A stretch of 64,000 nucleotides of DNA from Algoriphagus sp. TR-M9 (GTDB lineage Bacteria; Bacteroidota; Bacteroidia; Cytophagales; Cyclobacteriaceae): the NCBI RefSeq assembly GCF_027594545.1, contig NZ_CP115160.1, positions 3,233,001 to 3,297,000 on the forward strand. Reading direction: 5' to 3'. Positions 37,501 to 46,289 of the stretch are shown here, in pieces. The stretch's first letter is position 1; the number at the start of each line of letters is the position of its first letter. The position numbers and the translations under genes were made by a program. Under the pieces are notes generated by a model, which was not told the origin of the DNA, made no database searches, and saw only the letters and a program-made list of their open reading frames with translations.

Positions 37501-37824
37501 AGAGGTGGGTTTATTGTTATTGATTTAAAATCTCTTCCAATTAACATTTCTTACACACAACCCCCATCCTGCACCATCCTGAATCCTAGCGTTTTAAATA
37601 AATTTATAATACGTTTATATAAACAGCACAGCACAGGATAGATAACTACAATTAATTATATATAACCATTAAGATGTTTGATGCAAATACCGATTATATA
37701 CCTAATTATATAAACTAAACAAATATCCTACCTTTCGACACCATTTAGTACAATATTCATTCTAGGGCAAATTGACTATTTCAAGCTTAATCGCTATTAT
37801 TAGCTTCTCAAAATCAACCTCGAA
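37501..37824. promoter_or_regulatory. Divergent AT-rich promoter region of the oxidative glycan locus
   Basis: 324 bases between the SusC gene and the divergent SGNH-cytochrome gene, with no gene inside. It is strongly AT-rich, with a perfect palindrome GTTTATATAAAC at 37613-37624 and repeated TATATA stretches. It must carry the promoters of both arms, but no convincing TTTG/TAnnTTTG pair and no known operator could be defined. Confidence 0.55.
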
Positions 37825-40800
37825 ATGCTAAAACACCTCAAGTTTCACTCTTTCTTAGCCCTAGCCCTGGCCTTGCTATTTTTTCAATGCGCCCAAAAAG
37901 ACCCCATCCAACTGGAACCCAATAGCAGGATCGGGCTAATAGGCAACAATTTAGGCTCGCGAATGATGGACTACGGCAGCTTCGAGACAGAACTGCACCT
38001 ACGAAACCCAGAAAAAAATTTGTACATCCGAAACTTTTCAGATCCTGCAGACACCCCAGGATTCAGACCTAGATCCGGAACCAATGACCCCTGGGCATTC
38101 CCTGGAGCGGCAGATTTCCAGGATGAATACGCCACGCCTTCCAATAGCATAGGCCATCTGGAAAAGCCCGACGAATGGCTGAAAAGGCATCAAATAGACA
38201 TTCTTATTTCATTTTTTGGCTACAGCGAATCCTTCCAGGGAGTGGATGGCCTGGAAAACTTCAAAGCAGAACTGGATGCATTTATCAAACATACACTACG
38301 TCAAAACTACCACGACACTATATCTCCTCAGCTGGTCATAGTCTCCCCAATTGCTTTTGAGGACCTCTCTGGCAAAATAGATGTGCCTGACGGCAAAACA
38401 GAAAATGAAAACCTTAACCTCTATACCGTAGCTATGCAGGAGATCGCCGAAAAAAACGAGGTGATGTTTGTGGATGCGTTTACCCCCAGCAAGCAATGGT
38501 ACCTGGAAGCTGAGGAAGACCTGACTATAGATGGTTCACAATTGAACCAGGCAGGCTATCAGAAATTTGCCACATTCCTTGCCGATGCGATTTTCGGAGC
38601 GCAAAATATAGCTGAAGAGGCAAACCGGGAACTTATACATCAAGCCGTTCAGGAGAAAAACTGGTTTTGGAGAAATGACTATAAAATACCCAATGGAGTA
38701 CACGTTTTCGGGAGAAGGTATGACCCATTCGGCCCGGACAACTATCCCTTCGAACTGGAAAAAATCCGGGAAATGACTGCGATTCGCGATACAGCGATCT
38801 GGATGGCCAATCGTGGTGAAAAAATGGACCTTGCTGCTGCTGACGCAAAAACCAAAAAGCTTCCGGAAGTAAAAACCAATTATAACCCTGACAAGAATGG
38901 GAGTTTGGAATACCTCTATGGTGAAGACGCTTTGGCTAAAATAAAAGTAGCTCCAGGCTATAACATTGAACTTTTTGCTTCTGAAGAAGACTGGCCAAAC
39001 CTGGCCAATCCGGTACAGCTTTCTTTTGACAATAAAGGAAAACTATGGGTGGCAGTGATGCCGAGCTACCCTCACTACAAACCTGGAGACTCCCGCCCTG
39101 CTGATAAATTATTGATATACGAAGACACGGACAATGACGGCAAAGCCGATAAAGAAACAGTCTTTGCCGATGACCTACACCTTCCTATTGGATTTGAACT
39201 GGCAGCTGAAGGGGTATATGTATCCCAAGGAAATAACTTGGTTATCCTTTATGATGATGATAAGGACGATAAATATGACAGACAAGAAATACTCTTGAGT
39301 GGATTTGACGACCACGACACCCATCATGCCATTTCTGCCTTCACCACAGATGAATCCGGCTCTATCTACATGGGTGAGGGTGTATTCTTACATACCAATG
39401 TGGAAACCTCTTATGGCCCTGTAAGAGCAACCAACGGGGGATTTTACAGGTATACCCCCAGCAGACATAAGCTGGAGCGGGTTTCCCAGGTCAGCATCCC
39501 AAACCCATGGGGCATAGCCTTTGATGAGTGGGGCCAAAACTTCTTTGCCGAAACTTCCGGCCCAAATGTGGACTGGATGGAACCTGGTTCGGTCTTGCCT
39601 AGATATGGTAATGCGAATTTCAAAGGTCCAAATATCCTGGAGCAGGCGCACATGGTCAGACCCACCTCAGGCCTGGAGTTCATCTCATCCAGACACTTCC
39701 CAGACGAGGTTCAAGGCGATATGATCATCAATAACACCATAGGCTTCCTCGGAACCAAACAGCATCAAATGATAGATGAGGGAACGGGATATTCGACTAA
39801 GTGGAGACAGGATCTGGTTTCCTCCACAGACAGAAATTTCCGCCCGGTGGATATGGAATTCGCTCCCGATGGATCGTTGTACCTAGTCGACTGGCACAAT
39901 ATCCTCATCGGGCACATGCAGCACAATGCCCGTGACCCACTTCGGGACCATCAGCATGGAAGGATTTACAGGATCACTTACCCATCGAGACCATTGGTCA
40001 CACCTGCCAAAATAGATGGGGCCAGCATCCCACAGCTTTTGGAAAACCTAAAACTCCCAGAATACAGAACCCGCTACAGGACCCGTAGGGAACTCCGGGG
40101 TCGGGACCAGCAGGAAGTTTATGACGCTACCAGCCAATGGGCCGAATCATTGGATAAAAATGACCCAGCGTATGAACATCATTTGCTGGAAGCACTTTGG
40201 GTAACCTGGGGTATCAATAAAGTAAATCAAAACTTGCTGGAGCAATTGCTAAAAGCCGATGACTACCGTGCCAGAGCGGCGGCAGTCCGGGTGCTTCGGT
40301 ACACCGGACACCAGGTGAGCAATCAGACTGAGTTACTCACAGCCGCTGCTCAGGACGAAAACGGAAGAGTACGGATGGAAGCCATAGTAGCGGCATCCTG
40401 GCTCCCTCAAGTAGAAGGCAATCAAGTATTGAAAGCAGCAGAAGGTACCGAAATGGATACTTGGCTAGCTCCAGTATATGAAACAGCTGTAGCCCACCTC
40501 AATGGACTCTCAGTAGAAGAAAAAAAGGAAGAAGATATCAAGTCATCACTCACTGGCTCAGATCGTGAGCTATTTGTACTGGGCAAGGAAATCTATGCCA
40601 GAGAGGGCTATTGTGAAACCTGCCATCAGCCAAATGGCAAAGGGCTCACAGCATCTGGATTCCCGCCTTTAGCAGGCACCCCATGGGTTACCGGAGATGA
40701 AGAGCGATTGATCAAAATCGTACTGAAAGGCGTGATGGGCCCCATCACAGTGCTTGGAAAAGATTACCCTGGACAGGTACCCATGACTCCATTCGAAGGC

Positions 40801-40974
40801 ATGCTAGATGACTCCGAAGTTGCCGCAGTGCTTACTTATGTGAGAAACTCATTTGGAAATCAGGCCTCGGCCATTTCTCCTGACCTGGTAAAAAAGATAC
40901 GTGAAGAAATCAAAGACCACGAGGGCTTCTACCAGCCGGCGGAATTGCTGAAAATTCACCCTTTGGAAAAGTAG
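37825..40974 (+). CDS. SGNH-like domain fused to a PVC-type heme-c dehydrogenase, lipoprotein
   Basis: 1049 residues. The lipoprotein signal ends LFFQC (Cys 22). Residues about 35-255 form an SGNH/GDSL-like domain, but block I reads IGNNLGSRM in place of GDS, and the DxxH block reads DGSQLNQAGY with Gln (about 239) where His is usual, so hydrolase activity is doubtful and sugar binding is more likely. About 370-720 is the beta-propeller dehydrogenase domain (GYNIELFASEEDWPNLANPV; YTPSRHKLERVSQVSIPNPW), then HEAT-like helices and a cytochrome c domain with CETCH at 930-934 and a distal Met candidate in VPMTPFEGML. The protein probably oxidises a sugar in the periplasm. It is divergent from SusC and followed by a sulfatase. 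Confidence 0.87.
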   Translation: MLKHLKFHSFLALALALLFFQCAQKDPIQLEPNSRIGLIGNNLGSRMMDYGSFETELHLRNPEKNLYIRNFSDPADTPGFRPRSGTNDPWAFPGAADFQDEYATPSNSIGHLEKPDEWLKRHQIDILISFFGYSESFQGVDGLENFKAELDAFIKHTLRQNYHDTISPQLVIVSPIAFEDLSGKIDVPDGKTENENLNLYTVAMQEIAEKNEVMFVDAFTPSKQWYLEAEEDLTIDGSQLNQAGYQKFATFLADAIFGAQNIAEEANRELIHQAVQEKNWFWRNDYKIPNGVHVFGRRYDPFGPDNYPFELEKIREMTAIRDTAIWMANRGEKMDLAAADAKTKKLPEVKTNYNPDKNGSLEYLYGEDALAKIKVAPGYNIELFASEEDWPNLANPVQLSFDNKGKLWVAVMPSYPHYKPGDSRPADKLLIYEDTDNDGKADKETVFADDLHLPIGFELAAEGVYVSQGNNLVILYDDDKDDKYDRQEILLSGFDDHDTHHAISAFTTDESGSIYMGEGVFLHTNVETSYGPVRATNGGFYRYTPSRHKLERVSQVSIPNPWGIAFDEWGQNFFAETSGPNVDWMEPGSVLPRYGNANFKGPNILEQAHMVRPTSGLEFISSRHFPDEVQGDMIINNTIGFLGTKQHQMIDEGTGYSTKWRQDLVSSTDRNFRPVDMEFAPDGSLYLVDWHNILIGHMQHNARDPLRDHQHGRIYRITYPSRPLVTPAKIDGASIPQLLENLKLPEYRTRYRTRRELRGRDQQEVYDATSQWAESLDKNDPAYEHHLLEALWVTWGINKVNQNLLEQLLKADDYRARAAAVRVLRYTGHQVSNQTELLTAAAQDENGRVRMEAIVAASWLPQVEGNQVLKAAEGTEMDTWLAPVYETAVAHLNGLSVEEKKEEDIKSSLTGSDRELFVLGKEIYAREGYCETCHQPNGKGLTASGFPPLAGTPWVTGDEERLIKIVLKGVMGPITVLGKDYPGQVPMTPFEGMLDDSEVAAVLTYVRNSFGNQASAISPDLVKKIREEIKDHEGFYQPAELLKIHPLEK

Positions 40975-41153
40975 AATGCGGAGTGAAAGCCGTGGGGATT
41001 CTCCTATAAAAATTCTCCGAACCCAATATTGCCTTGGTCCCAATACTGGCAGAAAAGCGTAAGTACATCTACTTTAAAACAATAAAGTTGGTAGGTTAGC
41101 ACACCTAGCCTTCATAATTCTTCCTAGTATGACCCTCAACCCAAGCATAAACA

Positions 41154-42470
41154 ATGACTAGTTTCAGGCTTTTATCACGGTTTATCCCAAGCATTTTAGG
41201 CGTTCTCCTCCTTTCCTCTTCCTTATTGGCTCAGGATAGACCTCCGAATATCATCTTGATCATGGCTGATGATCTGGGTGTGGAAACTATAGGTACATAC
41301 GGCAGCGATTCGTACCAGACCCCGTATCTAGATGCTATGGCAGCGGATGGGGCAAAGTTCGAAAACTGTTTTGCGCAGCCACTTTGTACTCCGTCCCGAG
41401 TGCAAATCATGACCGGGCAGTACAATGTGCGAAATTACACTGTCTTTGGGCAACTGGACCGAAGCCAGACCACTTTTGCCAATTTACTGCAGGAGGCTGG
41501 CTACAAAACCGCAATAGCCGGCAAGTGGCAACTGGGCAAGGAAAAAGATGCTCCCCAGCACTTTGGGTTTGAGGAATCCTGTCTTTGGCAGCACATGCTC
41601 GGAGCTACAGATGAAGAAGGGAATGACACCCGCTACTCCAATCCTATTTTGGAAATCAATGGGGTGCCGCGGCATTTTGACGAAGGTCAGTTTTCTACTG
41701 ATGTGACGAGCGACTTTTTGATTGATTTTATAGAAAGGAATCAAGAGCAGCCTTTCTTTGCCTACTATCCCATGATCATCACCCATTGCCCTTTTGTGCC
41801 GACTCCAGACTCCGAAGACTGGGATCCTAGCAGCCCGGGATCGCCTACTTATAAGGGCGATGCCCGGTACTTTGGAGATATGGTGAATTATATGGACAAA
41901 ACCATCGGGAAGATCATCGCCAAAGTAGACGAGCTAGGTTTAAGCGAGGAGACCATCATCATATTCACCGGCGACAACGGAACCGATCAACCTGTTGTCT
42001 CCAGTTTTCGAGGCAGGGCATACCCCGGAGGGAAAAAATTCACCACCGACAATGGAATCCATGTGCCATTACTCATCCAGTGGAAGGGAAAAATCCTCCC
42101 AGGTCTGGAAAATGAAGATTTGATAGATTTCAGTGATTTTCTGCCCACCCTAATGGATCTGGCGAAAGTGAAAATACCCAAGGAAACCCCGATAGATGGA
42201 GTAAGTTTCTACCCCCAGTTAATGGGCAAAAAAGGCAGCCCTAGAGACTGGATCTACAGTTGGTTTACACGAAATGGAGATTTGGAAAGTCTTAAGGAAT
42301 TTGCTCGAAGCAAGGAGTACAAGCTGTACTCCACGGGGGAATTTTACCACGTCAAAGAAGACTGGATGGAGGAAAGCCCCTTGGCTCCAGATGAGCTAAA
42401 CGCAGAAGCAAAGAAAGTCTATAAAACGCTCTCAAAGGCACTGGATAAATACGAAAACATCAGGAATTAG
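41154..42470 (+). CDS. Arylsulfatase-family sulfatase with a His-to-Gln change in the K-x-H motif
   Basis: 438 residues. The signal peptide (about 1-27) ends SSSLLAQ. Sulfatase features are the metal aspartates in MADDLG (39-40), the formylglycine site C-T-P-S-R (Cys 78, Arg 82), THCPFVP (distal His), FTGDNGTD (metal Asp/Asn) and the C-terminal GGKKFTTDNGIHVP (Lys). The AGKWHLG motif is AGKWQLG (Lys 124, Gln 126), so the His that binds sulfate in arylsulfatase A is Gln here. Cys 78 would need a formylglycine-generating enzyme elsewhere in the genome. It is likely exported and acts on a sulfated sugar; the glycan locus gives the context but not the substrate. Confidence 0.88.
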   Translation: MTSFRLLSRFIPSILGVLLLSSSLLAQDRPPNIILIMADDLGVETIGTYGSDSYQTPYLDAMAADGAKFENCFAQPLCTPSRVQIMTGQYNVRNYTVFGQLDRSQTTFANLLQEAGYKTAIAGKWQLGKEKDAPQHFGFEESCLWQHMLGATDEEGNDTRYSNPILEINGVPRHFDEGQFSTDVTSDFLIDFIERNQEQPFFAYYPMIITHCPFVPTPDSEDWDPSSPGSPTYKGDARYFGDMVNYMDKTIGKIIAKVDELGLSEETIIIFTGDNGTDQPVVSSFRGRAYPGGKKFTTDNGIHVPLLIQWKGKILPGLENEDLIDFSDFLPTLMDLAKVKIPKETPIDGVSFYPQLMGKKGSPRDWIYSWFTRNGDLESLKEFARSKEYKLYSTGEFYHVKEDWMEESPLAPDELNAEAKKVYKTLSKALDKYENIRN

Positions 42471-42608
42471 AAATGAAGCAGGAGGAGCAGTAATTGCGAT
42501 CTCAAGGACCAGCGGAGTTTGAAACACAGATCGAAACTTGAGGTTTACCAGTAGCAAATAAAGTAGAAAAGCTTACATTAGTAGCCTACAGACACCTAAT
42601 ATTCCAAG

Positions 42609-43328
42609 ATGAAAAAAGCCATAGCTACCCTATGTTTTTTGCTTCTTTTGATAGTCCCATTGAGCTCATTTTGTCAAAGTAATGCAGACACTGTCACCCA
42701 TAAAATTGCAGCTGTTCATAAGGAAAAATTAACCGGAAGACTATATAATGCCAGTACTGGTAACCCTATTTCCTCTGAGGAATTCAGTGAAATGATAGCA
42801 GAAAACCCGGAAATCAAACTGGAAAGGATTTACAACAATCGAGGAGTAGTAGAAAAATTTTTATATCATCCCGAATCCCCAAACTTCAGCCCAGATCAAG
42901 CTGCGAATAAGCCTCAAGTGGGAGAGGTTTTTCCCGATTTAATAGTCAATAGCGTCGATGACGAAGAAGTAAGCATAGCGCATCTAAAAGGACAATGGAT
43001 CATTATTAGGTTTGGTTTTTTCACCAAAATGATGGACATGAATGATTATGGGATGTACCTGAAAAGCTTGGAAAATATCCCATCCGAAATCGCATATACA
43101 GCTATACATTTTTCTCTTGATAATGAGCAAGAAATCATCAAAACGTTAAAACTCCTATCCAAAAAGGAAAAATTGGTAGCCAATTGCAGGAATTTCTTTG
43201 ACATGTTACATATCAAAAATATGCCGACCACACTTCTGGTGAATCCCCAGCAAAAGGTAGTCAAGTATTTTACCCGAGAAAATTATTCTGAAATCCCAAT
43301 AGTGATTACTAGTAATGGAATCAATTGA
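42609..43328 (+). CDS. Exported thioredoxin-fold protein lacking the CXXC motif
   Basis: 239 residues with a signal peptide to about 23 (LIVPLSSFCQ). Residues about 100-235 resemble a TlpA/AhpC-type thioredoxin fold: GEVFPDLIVNSVDDEEVSI, then KGQWIIIRFGFFTKMMDMND where CxxC should be, and NMPTTLLVNPQQKVVKYF with the usual cis-proline loop. No cysteine pair is present; the mature part has only one Cys (VANCRN). The first 100 residues are not recognised. It may be a non-catalytic chaperone-like or binding protein. It stands alone, with about 140 and 408 bases on either side. Confidence 0.6.
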   Translation: MKKAIATLCFLLLLIVPLSSFCQSNADTVTHKIAAVHKEKLTGRLYNASTGNPISSEEFSEMIAENPEIKLERIYNNRGVVEKFLYHPESPNFSPDQAANKPQVGEVFPDLIVNSVDDEEVSIAHLKGQWIIIRFGFFTKMMDMNDYGMYLKSLENIPSEIAYTAIHFSLDNEQEIIKTLKLLSKKEKLVANCRNFFDMLHIKNMPTTLLVNPQQKVVKYFTRENYSEIPIVITSNGIN

Positions 43329-43736
43329 TACCTGATTCTTCTGCCAAAGCCAACTCCTTCCTTCAAATAATGGGCTTGCTTTGTAAGTATTTTGAGCCAA
43401 ATTTGCCCGAACTCAATTTCATGACTTTTTGGTATGAAATGAGCTTTGAATAACTGACTTCGAGAACAAAACTTCTCTTCTTAAAAGTTGAATCATGATT
43501 ATGCATTGGGTTTTCCCGACTTATCGGCAAAGGCATTAATTGCAAGAAAATCAGGCTGTCTGAAAACTGAGGTATCCCATACCTATGTGATGGTAAACCT
43601 GCCGGATCGGTAGGCAGGGTTGAAAACAGCAATATAATAGCTGATTTTTCCAGGAGATTCCTCTTTGCCAACCTTAAGGCTGTGGCGTAGAATTAGGAAT
43701 GCATATTTCAGGTTGTACCACAAATACCTAAAACAC
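43329..43736. other. Intergenic region, no gene found
   Basis: 408 bases between convergent genes. Short open frames are present but have no signal, motif or ribosome-binding context. A small CCTGCC/GGCAGG hairpin (43598-43618) is the only structure seen. Confidence 0.5.
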
Positions 43737-44291
43737 CTACCCCAGCTGAAGGTGATCCAGAGTAATTCCAAGAAGCATTTTTTCCTCTACCACCCGAAAA
43801 CCCAATCTCAGATAAAGCCTCTTTGCATCTGGATTTGTTTGATCTACTAATAAGCCTAATTTTTTTCCACCCTTATGTACGAACTCATCGATTAAAAACC
43901 TCAACAATTCTGACCCTAGCCCCTTCCCTTGATGCGCTGGATCTACCGCTAGCGAATCCAAGTATATTTCACCGGCTTGCGTTTCTTCCTCCACCTCCAA
44001 TTCTGCATCAAAATGACAGTGAATGTAATCCAGTACAGGTTTTCTCAATTCATTTAAACAGGCTCCGTCATAGACCAGGGCAGCGGCCAAAACCCTTGCC
44101 CCCTGAACCAAAACATAGCAATTCTGAAATGAATATTGATTGTATTCTGCGGCCACAAAATGAAGTAAAAAGCGCTTGGCTTTATCAAAATCTTGATCCC
44201 CGATAAATTTATAAATCACATCCCCGGTAGCCTGCATCAACAGGGTAGCAATTACTTCTGAGTCAATAATTTGAGCTTTCCTAATTCGCAT
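43737..44291 (-). CDS. GNAT-family N-acetyltransferase
   Basis: 184 residues, cytoplasmic. The acetyl-CoA-binding motif DPAHQGKGLGSELLRFL (R/Q-x-x-G-x-G/A type) is at about 118-134, preceded by strand IYLDSLAV and followed by KKLGLLVDQTNPDAKRLYLRLGF. The N-terminal half (RIRKAQIIDSEVIATLLMQA) is ordinary for the family. The acceptor is unknown. It is a single gene, convergent with the thioredoxin-fold gene. Confidence 0.9.
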   Translation of the reverse strand: MRIRKAQIIDSEVIATLLMQATGDVIYKFIGDQDFDKAKRFLLHFVAAEYNQYSFQNCYVLVQGARVLAAALVYDGACLNELRKPVLDYIHCHFDAELEVEEETQAGEIYLDSLAVDPAHQGKGLGSELLRFLIDEFVHKGGKKLGLLVDQTNPDAKRLYLRLGFRVVEEKMLLGITLDHLQLG

Positions 44292-44474
44292 TTACTTGGC
44301 AATTCAGCTATAATCCACACAGCTTCCCATAGTTTTTCCCGGAGGCTATGCACTTTATACTAATTGATTTCGGCAGACCCAAAACCACCCCCAGGTATTA
44401 CCTAATAGAATTCGCATCAAAAGTATTTATTTATCGCTCAGTTTAATATATTCAAACTAATTAACCACCGAAAC

Positions 44475-46265
44475 ATGAAGATAAGACTACTCACCCTACT
44501 TTTCTTGCTGCTCCATACTTTGGCTTTCTCCCAGGTCAAAATAAATGAAAAACAACTCGATGAAAGACTCAGAGCACTGCAAAAAGCTACCCAAACAGTT
44601 GGATTTTCTGTAGCCATAGTCCAAGGGAATGAAGTAGTCTATTCTAAAGGATTTGGGTATAGGGATTTTGAGAATGAAACCCCAGCAGATGAAAAAACTC
44701 TGTTTGCTATTGGCTCTTCCTCCAAAGCCTTTACTGTTGCCTTGCTTGGAATCATGGAGGACGAAAAAGGCTTGAAATTCACTGATAGCCCAAAGAAATA
44801 TCTTCCTGAGCTGGAGTTTTACAATGATGATTTGAATAATCAAGTCACAATTCTGGATATGATCAGCCACCGTACTGGATTGCCTAGGCACGATCTTTCC
44901 TGGTATCTTTTCCCCACGGAGGACAAGGACAGTTTACTGGCTAGAGTCAAGTATCATGAACCCTTCACTGGTATCCGGGAGCAATGGTACTATAACAACT
45001 TCATGTATCTCGCTCAAGGGCTGATTACTGAAAAGCTAACAGGTAAAAGCTGGGAAGACAACATCAAAACGAGGTTCTTTCTGCCTTTGAAAATGGCTAC
45101 TTCCAACACCAGCATAGCGGAGATGCAAACCCACGAAAATATTTCAAAAGGCTATGTGTTGGAAAATTTTGAAACCAATGAAGTGACCCCATATTACAAT
45201 ATCGCAGCGATCAGTCCGGCGGGAAGTATCAATAGTAGCGCCATAGAAATGGCCAACTGGGTAAAAGTTTGGCTGAACAAAGGCAAGTTTAATGATACAC
45301 AAGTTCTCCCGGAGGCTTATGTAGAAAAAGCCATCAACCCATTGATGCTTGTAGGTGGGGGAATTGGAGACAAACAATTTCCTGACCAGCACCTGAACAG
45401 CTACGGATTTGCCTGGTTCTTATCCTCCTACAAAGGTCATTATCGTCTAGAACATGGCGGAAATATCGATGGGTTTTCTGCAAACGTATCCTTTTTCCCT
45501 ACAGACAGCCTTGGCATCGTAGTACTGACCAATCAGGATGGCTCTTCTCTTCCTTCATTGGCTAGAAACGCCATTTCTGATGAGTTACTGGAGTTGGAGA
45601 AAACAGATTGGGAAGCTTACTATTTAGAGAAACTGGCAAAAGCCAAGGAGCAAAACGAAAAATCTGAAGCAGAGGAGAAAGCAAATACCGTTGCCAATAC
45701 GCAGCCTTCTCATAGCCTGGCGGAATACACGGGAAAATACCAGCATCCGGGATATGGTACTTTCAAGGTACAGCTAGAAAACGACTCTCTTTGGGCTCAA
45801 TTCCCAAGGGAAAAAATGCACCTGGCGCATACGCACTACGATATTTTCAAACCCCATCCGGTCAAAGATGGCAAGGTGGACCCGGAGTCAGGCTTGGCCT
45901 TGAATTTCAATTTTCAGACCAATGACATGGGAGATATTTCTGCCTTAAAAATCAAACTTGAACCTACTCTAGATGCTATTTCTTTCACTAGAAGCCCAGA
46001 GGAGATCGCTGTATCTGAAGAAAAACTAAACAGCCTCGTGGGCTTGTACGATCTATCCGGTACGGAACTGAAAATTTCCTTGGAGGAAGGACAGGTAAGA
46101 CTTTTAGTACCTGGCCAACCTGAATACACGCTGATTCCTACAGGGGAAAATGAATTCGCCATCAAGGGACTTTCCGGATTCAAAGTGAAATTCGAAGAGC
46201 AGGAAGAAGGTCTGAAAATGCATCTGATTCAACCTAACGGAACCTTCACCGCTACCAAAAAGTAA
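44475..46265 (+). CDS. Class C beta-lactamase-like serine hydrolase with C-terminal domain (DUF3471-like)
   Basis: 596 residues. The signal peptide ends TLAFSQ (about residue 20). The serine beta-lactamase-like set is complete: S-x-x-K as Ser 81/Lys 84 (IGSSSKAF), Y-x-N as Tyr 172/Asn 174 (WYYNN) and HGG near 330 (LEHGGNIDGFSA). The C-terminal region (about 415-596; SLAEYTGKYQHPGYGTFKVQ and a second similar beta unit) resembles the DUF3471 domain often fused to these hydrolases. Proteins of this group are usually exported esterases or peptidases rather than antibiotic-inactivating enzymes. A flavoprotein gene follows 24 bases after the stop. Confidence 0.88.
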   Translation: MKIRLLTLLFLLLHTLAFSQVKINEKQLDERLRALQKATQTVGFSVAIVQGNEVVYSKGFGYRDFENETPADEKTLFAIGSSSKAFTVALLGIMEDEKGLKFTDSPKKYLPELEFYNDDLNNQVTILDMISHRTGLPRHDLSWYLFPTEDKDSLLARVKYHEPFTGIREQWYYNNFMYLAQGLITEKLTGKSWEDNIKTRFFLPLKMATSNTSIAEMQTHENISKGYVLENFETNEVTPYYNIAAISPAGSINSSAIEMANWVKVWLNKGKFNDTQVLPEAYVEKAINPLMLVGGGIGDKQFPDQHLNSYGFAWFLSSYKGHYRLEHGGNIDGFSANVSFFPTDSLGIVVLTNQDGSSLPSLARNAISDELLELEKTDWEAYYLEKLAKAKEQNEKSEAEEKANTVANTQPSHSLAEYTGKYQHPGYGTFKVQLENDSLWAQFPREKMHLAHTHYDIFKPHPVKDGKVDPESGLALNFNFQTNDMGDISALKIKLEPTLDAISFTRSPEEIAVSEEKLNSLVGLYDLSGTELKISLEEGQVRLLVPGQPEYTLIPTGENEFAIKGLSGFKVKFEEQEEGLKMHLIQPNGTFTATKK

Positions 46266-46289
46266 ACCTGCAAATTGGCTCCATTGAAC

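Noticed and set aside
37613..37624. Perfect palindrome GTTTATATAAAC in the divergent promoter region as an operator
   Set aside because: Short, purely AT-rich palindromes are expected in such AT-rich DNA and it matches no known operator class (no central CG as in LacI sites).
43598..43618. CCTGCC/GGCAGG hairpin as a terminator
   Set aside because: No U-run and too far from both convergent stops; reported only as part of the empty region.
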